Assembly (NCBI RefSeq): GCF_003265705.1
Contig: NW_020312827.1
Location: 15,840,154-15,904,153, forward strand
Length of the DNA: 64,000 bases
Reading direction: 5' to 3'
From: Callorhinus ursinus
Lineage: Eukaryota > Chordata > Mammalia > Carnivora > Otariidae
In this document: one piece after another, positions 23,071-35,295 of the stretch
Numbering within the stretch: position 1 is the first letter of the stretch
Layout: every line of letters begins with the position of its first letter
Notes under the pieces: model-generated
The model's database searches: none
What the model was told of the DNA's origin: nothing
Seen by the model: the letters and a program-made list of their open reading frames with translations, nothing else
Translations under genes and position numbers: made by a program

Positions 23071-24867
23071 CAGGCTCCCTAATGAGCCCCGGGACAGTTA
23101 ATAAAAGTAAGGAATATCTGCTTTACTTTTAGATGTCTAGGTAAACCAAGACTGTGGCAGAGAATGGAGAAAGTGAAATCGCGGGCATTTAACCAGGAGC
23201 TGAGTGACTATTAACCTATCCCTAAAATAAGGCCACTAGAGTAACTCGGCTAAATTTTTAAAACAGCTCATCCTCAGGTCAGGGTAGCTGTGTAATCCTT
23301 GTCATCATCAGGAGATTTTACTTTGCCCAGGAATTTTGGAGTACAAAGGAAAGGAATTTGAGATTACAAGAGCAAGGTGGGGTCCACTGGAACGATAAGA
23401 TCAGATCCTCAGACATTCCTACTTCTACAATAAGGCATTGACAAAATGTTCATAGTAGGCCCCAGTTTGTGGCATTAAAAATATGTACACTGATTTAAAG
23501 ATTAAAGGGGACTCATGGGAGTTTCAAGGAGCTGGCCCTAGGAATAGGACAGATTTTGATTTGTTCTATTGAAGTCATTGAAAGGAGGAATAAGGAAAGT
23601 AAGCATGTAATAATTTAGAAATAATATTGACCATAGCTGTTTCTTTTTTCCAAAGTATATGTGACAATTCAAATCAAAGGTGAGATGAATACACTGCCAA
23701 CTTCTTTGTATTTCCAAAGACTGTTGGAGGAAGAATAAGGACCAGTTGAAAATTTTAAACCCTTTATCAGTTTTTCTATTCAACTAAAAGGTGGCTGGCC
23801 TTGGATAGAGAATGGTTATAATGGGGTTAAAGAAATTTAAGTTTCAGAGACTTGTAACAGTTTACGTATAGTTCTGTCTTTGAAAAATTTGCAAAAATAG
23901 TATTTCTTAAATAATTTTTTTCTTAAGATAGGACCGATAAAAAATAATTTTGTTAAGCTCCATAAAACCTGTATTTATCTCTCAAGATGGAGAAAGTGAT
24001 CCATAGTGTTTTAGGTCTCCTTATGAATCTCACTCAAAGGGAGGCCCCCAGCTGGATGGCACAAGGATGAACTAATCTGCATAATAAAACCTGAGAATTG
24101 TGTCTTCCAGGACACTCCAGGTATCAAATTAAGAGATGCAAAGTGTTTAGAGGTAGAGGGAAGAAAGTCAAGTGGTAATGTACAGTCACTCAAATACCCC
24201 AAATCCTGAGTGAAGTCTGTGAGACCCAAAGATGCTTTGAGTAGGGAGTTATTATTGCAGTGAGAATTCACAAAAGGAGGGTTGATTTCTTATTTTACAC
24301 TGACAGAGAGAAGACAGCTAATTGGGTGTAAGATAAAAGAAAGATCAAGTCTTCGCTGATAGAATTTCTTGCCAGACAATATCTATAGGATATTTCCCTA
24401 CAGAATTGTGTGATATGAACAGGGTACTTAAAAAGCAAAATAAAACATGAGCTTCAGCTGAACTGTGGGTCACGTGGATACATAGTCAATGAAAGCAAAA
24501 TGGAGTTATGCCAGCAGCAGCTGATGCTCTTTATCCAACTAAACAAACCTTGGACTCAAAAGTGCAGTGATTCAAGATGAATCCCGTCCCAAGTGGTACG
24601 TGGATTCATGATGCCTCCACCTAGCTGGATGGAGAAGAAGGGAGGAGAAAGGGTGGCTTCATCTGGCAGGTTCATGTGAGCTCAGACTGGCAGCAACGTT
24701 GAAGACATATTCTAGAAGCCGAGATGTAAGTAGATGTCACACGTTAAGAGACCACTTTGAAAGACTTGAGGTGAAACTGCAGGAGAAAGTGAATAGGAAT
24801 AGGAGACAGGAATAGGCAGATGCTTGGTGGGAAATACATCGCTACAGTCTTGAGATGTTGGAAGGGA
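23071..24867. other. No recognised element
   Basis: Moderately GC-balanced sequence with no repeat pattern that I can name and no frame longer than 86 codons. Confidence 0.5.
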
Positions 24868-25085
24868 AGTGTCAATATGTATCAGGTATCTCTCACGTGC
24901 CAAGCGTGCCAAGCACAATGTTGAAGCTTTGTGCATGTTCGTGCATGTTCCCATTTTTCCTCAGGACAACACCACGAGATGGATATTAATGTACCTGTTT
25001 TAAAGATAAGAAGGTGACATGTAGGGACACTTAGGGATAACTAGGTGACTGTCCTGCAATCATTAAGCAGCAAAGACAATATGGA
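24868..25085 (-). repeat. MIR, antisense, with micro-duplications
   Basis: TATCTCTCACGTGCCAAGC, ATTTTTCCTCAGGACAACAC, ACGAGATGGATATTAATGTA, CTGTTTTAAAGATAAGAAGG and ACTAGGTGACTGTCCTGCAA follow antisense MIR. Two tiny tandem duplications occur inside: CGTGCCAAG twice (24896-24914) and CGTGCATGTTC-like twice (24931-24951). Confidence 0.65.
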
Positions 25086-27044
25086 AGACAAAATCAACTA
25101 CCACAGAGTCCATGACCCTTTTTCTCTGTCCAACTGGCGTTAATGTGCAATGACAGGAGCCAATCTTTGACAAGAGGCAACAGAGTCAAAGTCTCCCTGG
25201 GAACTGGGTTGGATTGGCTTTGTCACATGGATCTGATAGATGATGCCAAGATGACTTGGAACTTCCTTTTCATGTTGCACATCACTTGCCAGTTCTCCTG
25301 GAATCCCCTCTTTTCTTCTGTCAGGAATAGTAGAAGGTTTTGTGAAGAAATGAAAAGCTCAGTTTAGAGACCTATATTCCAGAAGCAAGGGTCTATAGGT
25401 ATTTAGGGAAAAAGGTGGATGGTTGGTTCTCCAGGAATAAGAGTGGAAAAAGAAATACAGGTGTTTTCCACTATTATTTTTTTCTCTGTGTTTTTGATTG
25501 GTATGGTTACTTTCTATTTAATTGAAGCCAATTCAAGTTAAACATATAGAGTTAACCACATCTCACAGCAACTTAATTTGAACCACATTGTTTGAACACT
25601 CAGTATGTATAAGACATTGAAGATGTAAAGGAACTAGGTGCAATCCTTACCTGTGAGAAAGGTGTAATATATCATCACAGCTCTTTGTCAACAATTGCAT
25701 TTCAGTATAAAACTGGAGGCAAGAATAAGTATGATTAAAAGCAGTAATTCTTAAGTTTGATAAGAGATATATTAAGTAAAATATTATTTATATTCTTTTC
25801 AAACTCCATGCTTTAAAAAAAGCTCGAACTCATCCATCTTGGGAAGTGTTTATCTTCCTAATAAGAGGGAAATTTATGAACATGAGCTATTTCAGAGACA
25901 AGAAATATATCTACTAATGATCAGGACCAATGTAATAAGTCTATTTTATCCTGGAAATCCAAGGGGACTATTTTTTTCTACTGTGTTCTAAGCTATTTTT
26001 GTAGAAGGATTACTATTTGTGCTGATTATTTAAGCAGTTTTTCCTGCACACTATATCATGCATTGTGTTAGGCGTAATGCTGAATAGACAATAGTGATAA
26101 AAAATAATATGAAAGCAAACACTGTTGTTGATACACCTTTCTCCCCAGCCCTCACCTGTCAAGTATTTGCCAGCAGTGATCTACCTTAAGAACTTGATGC
26201 AGCTTGATGGCCTTCTTCCATCCTGCCTACTGAACGCGGGCTATGGGCACCAGGAACCACTCTCCCTCCCCAGGAACAGCCCTCAGAAAATGCTGGATGA
26301 ACTGTAAAAAATAAACACTCTGATTCTTCTTCTGAAAGGGAACTCAGAGGTATATTCGCACTGCTCCTGCCACAGAGAGAATGAGGTATGTCCGCTTTAT
26401 CAGCTTCCATTCTTACCTACCTTGCTTTTCCACTCTCCTACCTATGTTTCTGGTGAGCTTCTTGTCTCAAGGCCTCTTTCTGGTGGAGTTCCAACCTAAA
26501 ATAAATACATGATCACTATTTTTATCCTGCGGAGTTTACAGTGTAGTAAAGTAGGAGGCAATTATAGAGGGGGTGAAGATAGAAAGTATAGAGGTTGGTT
26601 CAAAGGTCACCTCCAGGCACACTTGTTGGTGATGTAGACTAAGGTGGTAGCTATAGAGAAGGTAGAGAAATGGGTGGATCTGAAAAATTTTAACATTTTA
26701 AATCAAGAAGAGTTGATCACAGATTAGAACAGAACAGTGCTGTTTCAGCAGGATAAGATGGATTTGAATGGAAATACTTTGTCTGATTTTAGATTGATTG
26801 ATGATATTGTGTTGGAGTATAATTATATTTGTTGTCAGAATGGACATAGATCCTTAGATTCATTCACTTCATTTATTGCTTAGAATATTTAGTTGTTCAA
26901 GTGTGACACCCCAACACACACATAAAACCAATTTGTCTGAACACAGAAATAATTGCACTTTATTCTTCCTGAATTTAATTCACTGATTTAATATTATATG
27001 AACACCTAACACCATGTCTGTCACACAGTAGGGCTGTTTTTATT
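25086..27044. other. No recognised element
   Basis: The frame at 26125-26307 reads like chance sequence. No splice-flanked exon or repeat order is evident. Confidence 0.5.
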
Positions 27045-27260
27045 TTCTATTCTTTTAGACTTTTTAAAAAATAATTTAAGACTCACAAGAAATTAGGCAC
27101 AAAGTTCTCCTCTATCTTTCACTCAGATTGCTCCAAATATAAAATTTGCATTATCAAAACTAGGAATTGAACATCGTAAAGGCTATTAACGACAATGTAC
27201 ACCTTACACAGATATCAACAGATTTTACATGGACTCATACAGTTTTAGTAAATGTTTGAT
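27045..27260 (-). mobile_element. Old L1 3'UTR-like fragment, antisense
   Basis: AAGACTCACAAGAAATTAGG, CTCTATCTTTCACTCAGATT, CATTATCAAAACTAGGAATT and GATTTTACATGGACTCATAC follow an antisense old-L1 3' pattern. Low identity. Confidence 0.45.
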
Positions 27261-29837
27261 GAAGACATAATAAAGGCTTCAATTCTGTTGCTTTCCTTTT
27301 GGTTTTCTGTAATAGTAAGAGTGACTTCTTAAAGAATAAGACAGATGTGAGCCACAGATATTGCTCAGACATCCCCTACATGAAAATATGTAATGGCAGT
27401 GAGGGGGAAGGAGGCACTGGGAAAGGGGAGAGCATGAAATGAGATATGCCAATGGGACATTTGCTTACTTTGTAATTAAGGAAGACTTTTTTCTTTAAAT
27501 ATTTGCAGGAGGGCCTCTAATTTCAAATTACAATGATATACTGTCCCTGCTCTTTTGGAATTTACAATCTAGTCTAGACAATGAATATAAGGCAGTCAAG
27601 ATGGTTTAGTATATGATCAACAGACCAGACAGGCCCACTCAGACATTTCCTAATAGTATGATTTAGGAAAAAAAAAAGTATGTCAAGTTTTTATAACATG
27701 GAAAATAACTAATTTTTTTCCAACCACAGAACTTGATCTTGACTAATGTGTAAGGAAGCGAATTTCTGAGTGATGTTGTTTATTTATTTAATTCCTTTGA
27801 GGTTATACAGCTTTATAATGACATTAATTTGGTAGATTTACACATAGAGTGACATGACATTAGTTCATATAAAGTCACAGCTTTTATCTCAAAAGAACTC
27901 TTGCCTGATGTTTGAATGGAAATACAGGAATTCATTCCCTTGAGTCTAGACCTTGAAGTCTACATTCTTTGCTCCCAGCCCTAAATTAAACTTTCTTTTT
28001 TATATGGCTTGTTTGTTTCTTTCTTTCTAGTATTTTTGTATAATTAGACTCCTATGAAGTAGCACTGGGATCAGAGGCCCTTTAATTTGTAATAAGTAAA
28101 AACAAGCCACGTGGTATATCTCAGACTTTCTCAGAGAAAAGAGTTCATGTAATTTCCCTGAAATTTGGGAAGATGACTACCCTATTTGTCTCATTTTTTT
28201 TATAAATTTTTTTTAACATAGCCTTTTATTTGTTTGTCATTAAAGTAATGACAGTGATTTTTAGACTCAAAAGTAGATGATATTTCTTTCTTTTATAATT
28301 ACTTATCTTGTTCCACAGAGCTTTTGGCATCAGCATAAAGTTTCTTTTGTCTCAGTGTAAGACCTGTCCAAACCAAAATTTCATAAAAGCAGCATAAAGT
28401 TTGATATGTTTAGGAAGAATTGGCACTTGGTCATTCATTAGCCCCGATGCCTTCTTACGTGGTAGAGAAATTGGTTTATTTATCCGGGATGTGTATATGT
28501 GAGGGAACCATTGTCCCTGCTTGTCTAAGACGTTGGGGACACATGCACAAGGTACCTCACCAGTTCTTATCACAGATCTCCGCCCTTGGTTTAACCGGGT
28601 CATTGTAGCCGCTCACCCACATATCCAGAAAAACAGAGCCAGCCAAACAAATCACGTTGATATCCATTCAAACTGAATTCAACAACAGCACCAGCTCCTC
28701 AAGCTCATGGAGGTGATTGTACTCACAAGATTAACAATTTTGTACAGTTTCCAGCATGAAGCTCAATATAATCATCTGTTTCAATAAACTTCACATAATA
28801 ATAAACAAGGAAGATAGAACTGACTTGATTTGAAACAAGTCCTGCTGCCTACCGCTCAATCAAATGCCAGTGAAGGAAGAATGGGGTGGGTGGAAACAAA
28901 GCAAAGCCAAAAAAAAAAAGAGCCCTGCATTTTCAGGTAGAGACTGAAGGCCCGATTTTAAGGCCTGCTTTTTTTTTTTTTTTTAACAAAACTTGAGATA
29001 AGCTTGATTAAGATAAATACAGCATTCCCAAAACCTCAAAGCATTTCAAGAGATGCTATAAGAAACAACTTGGAGATGTCATTAATTCTGACATTTAATT
29101 GCATTTCAATTTATTTCACACTTTCTAGACTTGAAGGATTTATAATTTAAGTCTCTTATCTAAGGGAAGAATGCATAATTTGTTTCAATTGTCTGCTGTT
29201 TCAATTAGCCTCTGGTGATCGTTTCATATTTAAAGGGTTCATTTTGGGAAGATTTGTTTCTGCCTCCTGAACAAAAGGGGGAGAAAGCAGAAGTAGCAGA
29301 GACTCCCTATAGCTACCTCATCCTCCTGGGGACCATACTGAACAGATCTGTCTTTTGTGGATAGGATTACTTGATGAAAACATATTTTTTATTCACGATC
29401 TTATTACAGAATTATTCAGTATGGGACTGAAGTAGTCTTCCTCCCTTCACCCCTGCCCGTGACTGCCTATGCTTTTTATTCATGGAAATTGTAGGGGAGT
29501 TAATGAGCTTTGGAACTATAATCATGAAGAAAAAAAAAATTCTCGTTGAGTCCTTGTTGATTCCAAGAATATTCCATTATTATTATTATTTTTTTAGTAC
29601 CACTGCCATAGAATTTTCTATTCAGAGTCCAATTAATTGAGTTTTTTTTTTCTTTTAATAATAAGACATTGGAACATAGTCATATTTACAAACCGATAGC
29701 GTCATTCTGCTAGAACTAGTGGGTGGTGGAAAGGATGCAAGGCCTCTGTCTTCTCAGGTTTCTCATACTGTTAGGGAATTAAATAAACAATGAAAACACA
29801 GACAGAAAAGTAGTGTTTCAGCAACAGTTGTGACCAG
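27261..29837. other. Longest repeat-poor block; possible conserved noncoding DNA
   Basis: No mobile element pattern is evident. At 28940-29260 the sequence is AT-rich but not low-complexity, with several TAATT/ATTA-type motifs (GTCATTAATTCTGACATTTA, TTTCAATTAGCCTCTGG). Several CpGs lie at 28440-28620. Function cannot be shown from the sequence. Confidence 0.4.
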
Positions 29838-30090
29838 CTAAAGAACCTGAATTTGGGAATGGAATTGGAATCGTGGTCCAGCCATTTATTTGTAATGGTA
29901 CATTGAGAAATATGGTTAAAACTCTCTTACTTCAGTTTCATTATTTGAAAAAAAATGGGGATAATGTTTCTTTGGGGAGGGGCTTTATAGTGAGAATCAT
30001 ATCACCTAATACGTGAAATGTGCAGAGCACATGCTCTCCTTGATACAAAGTAGGCCACCAAATATTAATGTTCATTTTCTTCTTCATTTT
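29838..30090 (+). repeat. MIR
   Basis: GAACCTGAATTTGGGAATGG, CCAGCCATTTATTTGTAATG, ACTTCAGTTTCATTATTTGA, AAAATGGGGATAATGTTTCT and ACCAAATATTAATGTTCATT preserve the whole sense MIR order. Confidence 0.75.
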
Positions 30091-30168
30091 CAGTTGTCTC
30101 CCTTGTCATCTTAAATATCTTCTGCATTGAACTACTTCTGTAGGATTGGCTTTTTATTTACTTATCCT

Positions 30169-30858
30169 TTTTTATTTTTTTGGTGGAAAGCCTGTTTATT
30201 TATTTTTATTTTTTTAATTTAATTTTATTTCATTGTGTTACATTAGTCACCATACACTACATCATTAGTTTTTAATGTAATGATCCATGATTCATTGTTT
30301 TTGTATAACACGCAGTGCTCCATGCAGTATGTGCACTCCTTAATACCCATCACTGGGCTAACCCATCCCCCCACCCCCCTCCCCTCTAGAACCCTCATTT
30401 TGTTTCTTGGAGTCCACAGTCTCTCATGGTTCATCTCCCCCTCCGACTCCCCCCGCCTTCATTTTTCCCTTCCTTCTCCTAATGTCCTCCACGCTATTCC
30501 TTATGTTCTACAAATAAGTGAAACCATATGATAATTGACTTTCTCTGCTTGACTTATTTCACTTAGCATAATCTCCTCCAGTTCCATCCAAAAAACAAAT
30601 AATCAAGTCAAAAAATGGGCAGAAGACATGAACAGACACTTCTCAAAAGAAGACATACAGATGGCTAACAGACACATGAGAAAATGTTCATCATCATTAG
30701 CCATCAGGGAAATTCAAATCAAAACTACATTGAGATACCTCCTTACACCGTTAGAATGGTAAAAATTGACAAGGCAAGAAACAACAAATGTTGGGGAGGT
30801 TGTGGAGAAAGGGGAACCCTCTTACGCTGTTGGTGGGAATGCAAGTTGGTACAGCCAC
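30169..30858 (-). mobile_element. Twin-primed (5'-inverted) L1 insertion
   Basis: The left part (30169 to about 30588) is antisense carnivore L1 3'UTR and ORF2 end (CCATGATTCATTGTTTTTGT, TACCCATCACTGGGCTAACC, ATAATCTCCTCCAGTTCCATC). At about 30589 orientation switches and the right part is sense ORF2 (TCAAAAAATGGGCAGAAGAC, TTCATCATCATTAGCCATCA, TGGTGGGAATGCAAGTTGG). Roughly 300 ORF2 bases between the two breakpoints are missing. A perfect 16-bp TSD, TTTATTTACTTATCCT, flanks the whole unit at 30153-30168 and 30859-30874, showing a single event. Confidence 0.96.
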
Positions 30859-31014
30859 TTTATTTACTTATCCTAAGGGACAATTTTCCAAGTAAAATTG
30901 TTCAGATTCATACAAATAATGTATTACAGACTGATTGCAGAAATACTTCCAATGCTTCATTCCTCCATGGGAAGTACACTCGTTTATCATGACTTGGTAG
31001 CTCTTTCCATTAAA

Positions 31015-31465
31015 AGATGATTCTTTTTTCCCCACCCTTGACCCTGAGCAGGCCTCATGACTCAATCTGGTCAGTAGCATATAGTTGTATACCATTTCTA
31101 AGCCTAGGTCTCAGGGAATCTATGTGCTTTTGGTTTCCTTCTTGTATTCCTGTCATGTTATGAATACAAGACAAAACTAGCCTATTAGAAGATGTAAGCT
31201 GGGTGGCCTAGTTGTCAGTCATGCTAGGATGTCAGCCAGTCAATCATCAGACAGGTGAATGAGCCCCAGCTGAAGCCACAATTGCCCAGCCAAGCCCAGC
31301 CTACTGAAATGACTCGTAGCTGACCAGATTCATGATGGAGTTTATACATGATAAAAAGAAGTGCTCAACAGACCCATAGATGCCTGAGCTGAATAAATAT
31401 TATTATTTTAAGACATTAAGTTTTGTGTTAGTTCATTATGCAGCAATATATAACCGATACACGAG
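31015..31465 (+). mobile_element. Ancient LTR-like repeat
   Basis: CTGGTCAGTAGCATATAGTT, AGCCCCAGCTGAAGCCACAA, AGCCAAGCCCAGCCTACTGA, AATAAATATTATTATTTTAA and TCATTATGCAGCAATATATA followed by ACCGATAC match a mammal-wide LTR-type element with its polyadenylation signal near the end. Family uncertain, probably ERVL/MaLR. Confidence 0.55.
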
Positions 31466-33244
31466 GATGGTTTCAGGCTGTCTTCGATAACCTTCTACCA
31501 ATTTAGTTAGAGGAGCTGGGAAGGCAACTATAATTACTATCTAAAGTAACTACAGAGAACATAAAAATGCTTTTAATTAAAATTCATCAGTAAGAAATTC
31601 CTTTTAGATAACAAGTTCTGCAGTTAACCAAACACTCTTGAAGGAGACAAGAAAACCCATAGACACTGTGTGTCTTATAGGCAAAAGTTTCATGTCAATG
31701 TCGTAGATTGTCCTACTGCATTCATTGTCCTACTGAATTCATTCATTTATAAAATACCTATGCTGTGGGGTCTATGATTGTTTTCAAAGATACGAAGTAG
31801 CACTGGCTCCTGAAATAAGAAATTCATATTCTAAACAATGTGACGTTGTGACAGTACACAGTACAATGAAGTTAGTGCTAAAACAAAATAAACAGAACAA
31901 ATGGTCCCCTGAGGAAAGCAGCAGCTATGAAGTGGTAAGTCACACGATAGCACACTGTAAGGAGTTCCCAAAATGCTAAGCTAAGATACAGACGAGAATG
32001 TGTGGAAGACAAAATTTACCTCCAAATTAGGGAGCTAATTGTATTGAGGTTATTGCAATAGAGAGGATTTTCATTAGTGAGGACCATCTTGAAGAAAATG
32101 AGTGAGACTTGGGGTTTTACAGAGGTGAGTAAACCAAGGAGTCATCCCTGAGTTTTCTGAGAGTCATGAGAAAGGGTGGAGGTGGGTCATATCTGTGAGT
32201 TCTATAGGGGTCATTGAAGAAGAGTGGAGGTGGTGCTGATAAACAAAATATGTGAAGACAAAGCAGTCCTTTGTCATTAGCTACAAAAAAATGTTGGGAA
32301 GATTTCTAGATCTGTCCTGCCAAGAAAGATGGCTCAGATAAGGGTCAACATTGTCAAGGGCCTACTTGAACTTTGAAGTGAGGATGCACCAATGTCTATG
32401 TTACTAATTCGTATTGTGTATAGCTGGCATATTTATAAATCATGTCTTATGTGATTTTGAATTTTTCTTACTTTCAATTTAATGCTCATCTATTATTTTC
32501 TGAAAAATACAAACTTATGATCCAAAAGGAAATGGCACCAGCTTCTATGTTCATTCTGTAATACAATGAAATGATATCCAGGTGGACTGTGTTGATAACA
32601 GCCGTTGTAGGACATGGAAAAAGTAGAGACAAGGTTACCTTGTTTCTGGTTCATTCCTTCAAGATTATTTTCAAAATCATTTCCACATCACAATTTGCCT
32701 CCACTCAATCCCATTTTATTCCTTTATTCTTCTCTCTTGCCTTCCCATTTCCTTCCTCTTCTCTATTCCTCTTTTCTCAATTTATTTTTTCCTCTTGAGT
32801 CATACCATGATTGAACTTGGATCAACCATCTTCAGCTCTAAACATTAAACATACACATACACAAACACAGACAAATGGTTGGAATTCACTTAACTTCTAT
32901 TATTTTGTTTTATCTTAATCAAGAATTTCCTACAAAGAAATGAAAGGATGATAAGAATGAAAATTGGCTTATGTTTAGTTTCCAGTGCTGGAACAGATCA
33001 AAGTAGAGCTGGCTGACCTGCTGGCAGAAACTGTCAGAGGGTTAGATTGACTACTTTAAAATGAGTGATATTTATATAATTTTCTACAATTGCATATATT
33101 TTATATTATGTGTACATATGTACAGTACTAACACACACACAGGCATATGCTACTACACTTATCTATTTGCACACATATTTTTTCTTAATTTTGCTTCTCT
33201 AGCTCTGTCCTTGCATATCCTGCTTTTGCTCATATTTTTTATAA

Positions 33245-33475
33245 ATTTTATTTTTTAGAGTAGTTTCGAGGTTATGGCAAAATTGAGTAGAGAGTACAGA
33301 AATTTACCATATATTCCCTGCATCTAAACACACACAATTTTCCCCATTATCAGCATCCTCCACCAGAGTGGTACATTTGTTACAATTGATGAATCTACAT
33401 TGATACATCATTATCACCCAAATTCCATAGTTTACCTAAGGGTTCACTCTTGATGTTGTATATTCTATGGGTACA
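33245..33475 (-). mobile_element. Old L1 3'UTR, antisense
   Basis: AGTAGTTTCGAGGTTATGGC, TTTCCCCATTATCAGCATCC, CCACCAGAGTGGTACATTTG, TGATGAATCTACATTGATAC and TTCACTCTTGATGTTGTATA is a typical antisense L1M 3' end. Confidence 0.85.
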
Positions 33476-33489
33476 TTATATTGCCAAAA

Positions 33490-34319
33490 TGCAAAACATT
33501 GAAACACCAAACACAGGAACTCTCATTCATTGCTGGTGGGAATGCAAAATGACACAGATACTTTGGAAGACAGTCTGCCGATTTCTTAAACCTATTCTTA
33601 TTATATGATCCAGCAATTGTGCTCCTTGGTATTTACCCAAAGGAGTTAAAAATTTATTTCCATACAAAAACTTGCACACAGATGTGTAAAGCAGCCTTAT
33701 CTGCAGTTGCCAAAACTTGGAAGCAACTAAGATGTTCTTCAGTGGGTGAATGGATAAGTTGTGGTACATCCAAACACTAGAATATTATTTAGCACTGAAA
33801 CAAAATGAACTATCAAGCTACAAAAAAAATGGAGAAACCTCAAAGGCATATTACAAAGTGAGAGAAGCCAATATGAAAAGGCTACATACTAGATGATTCC
33901 AACTATATGGCATTCTGGAAAAGGCAAAATTATGAAGACAAGAAAGAGATAGAGGGTTGCCATGGTTGCTATGGGTTGAAGGAGGAGTGGCATGAATAGG
34001 TGAACACAGAGATTTTTTATGGAAATAAAATAATTTTGTGAAAATACTTTTTATATTATAATGATGACTTTATGTCACTATTCATTTGTCCAAACCCAGA
34101 GAATGTACAATTGAAAGAGTGGGTCCTAAGGTAAACTTCAGGTTATGATGTGTTATTGTGGGTTCATCAATTTTAACAAATGTCCCCTTGGAGGAAGGAT
34201 GGCTGTTATTCCTGGAGGAGGAGGCTATGATGTGTGGGCACAGAGAGTATCTGGAATATCCCTGTACCATCATCTATATTTTGCTGTAAACCTAAAGCTG
34301 ATGAAAAAAATAAATAAAT
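33490..34319 (+). mobile_element. Old L1, ORF2 3' end and complete 3'UTR
   Basis: Sense order: GCTGGTGGGAATGCAAAATG, TGATCCAGCAATTGTGCTCC, GTGGGTGAATGGATAAGTTG, CTAGAATATTATTTAGCACT, then the 3'UTR (GAGTGGGTCCTAAGGTAAAC, GGTTCATCAATTTTAACAAA, TTTGCTGTAAACCTAAAGC) and an A-rich tail of TAAATAAATA. The 3'UTR matches the antisense fragment at 33245-33475 in inverted orientation. Confidence 0.88.
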
Positions 34320-34330
34320 AAAAATAAAGT

Positions 34331-34537
34331 GTTTTTTTTTTTAAGATTTTATTTATTTATTTGACACAGAGAGAGAGAGACACAGTGAGAGAGGGAACAC
34401 AAGCTGGGGGAGTGGGAGAGGGAGAAGCAGTTTCCCCGCTGAGGAGGGACCCTGATGTGGGGCTCTATCTCAGGACCCTGGGATCATGACCTGAGCCAAA
34501 GGCAGGCACTTAATGACTGAGCCACCTAGGTGCCCCC
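34331..34537 (-). mobile_element. CAN-SINE inserted in an L1 poly-A tail
   Basis: Poly-T, AAGATTTTATTTATTTATTT, then GCAGTTTCCCCGCTGAGGAG, GGACCCTGGGATCATGACC, head GAGCCACCTAGGTGCCCCC. Perfect 11-bp TSD AAAAATAAAGT at 34320-34330 and 34538-34548, both within the A-rich tail of the preceding L1. Confidence 0.95.
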
Positions 34538-34639
34538 AAAAATAAAGTTTTTTAAAATTGTATTTGTTGTTTTTTATGACCATCTGATGTAGTTTAAATT
34601 ATAGTAATAATTTTTAACATGTATCAAAAACCTGCTAAG

Positions 34640-34812
34640 CCCATTTCTTATTAGTCCTTATAGGTAATCTAAAAGGAATTATTTTATCATCCCTTTTTCA
34701 TAAAACTAGAAACTGAGGACTTGAGGCTTAAATGCCTTTCCTTGGAACATAAAATTCAATGTCATGGTAGTATGTACAGATTTGGATTTCCTGACTACAA
34801 GATTCCCACTAG
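34640..34812 (-). repeat. MIR, antisense
   Basis: AGTCCTTATAGGTAATCTAA, TTATCATCCCTTTTTCATAA, AACTGAGGACTTGAGGCTTA and TTTGGATTTCCTGACTACAA follow antisense MIR. Confidence 0.6.
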
Positions 34813-35159
34813 TGACGAAGCCACAAGTCTTCCATGGGAAGGTAAATCTGCGGCAGAAAGCCTTAGCGTCTTCATTTGTAAAGTGAGGTTAATGTAAAGA
34901 CATAGTTTGCACAATTTTGAGAATCACCTCTAATGTATTTATGTTTTACATGTTAATTTAACTTCTTTTTGAAAATATGGATAAAACTGCTCTGTCTCAT
35001 TTCTTTGGAATATATTACAAATCTTTGATTTGTGAGGTTGTTCAGATTTTCTTCTGTTTTCCACTCAAATCCATTCTCCAATATGGCAAAAAGAGGTTGT
35101 TCTAAAATATAAGTCTAATCCTTTATATCATTAGTTACAAACTTCAGAACCTCATGGTA

Positions 35160-35295
35160 CCTAGAGTGATGGCTCCCAAATCAGTTGCACTTCGGATGGA
35201 CCTGGGCATTTTGAAAATATAGATTTCTTGACCCTCACCCCAATCTATTGAATTAGAGTCTCCAGGCACCACTTTGGATTTCTACACTCTTATTG
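35160..35295. mobile_element. Nonautonomous hAT-type element (MER5/MER20-like)
   Basis: GGCTCCCAAATCAGTTGCAC, GGACCTGGGCATTTTGAAAA, GACCCTCACCCCAATCTATT, GAATTAGAGTCTCCAGGCAC follow the common short Charlie-derived pattern. Confidence 0.5.

Noticed and set aside
26125..26410. Moderately GC-rich patch with frames on both strands, considered as a retrocopy
   Set aside because: No protein I recognise, no TSD and no convincing A-tail boundary; only an AATAAA-like AAAAAATAAACACT is present.
30400..30480. C-rich stretch as a possible promoter or quadruplex
   Set aside because: It is the normal C-rich part of the antisense carnivore L1 3'UTR.
30684..30992. 102-codon plus-strand frame
   Set aside because: It is the sense arm of the inverted L1 running on into unique flank, not a gene.
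32680..32810. Pyrimidine-rich frames 32571-32814, possible exon with polypyrimidine tract
   Set aside because: TC-rich low-complexity sequence produces Ser/Phe/Leu-rich frames in two registers. No AG acceptor with a coding exon follows.
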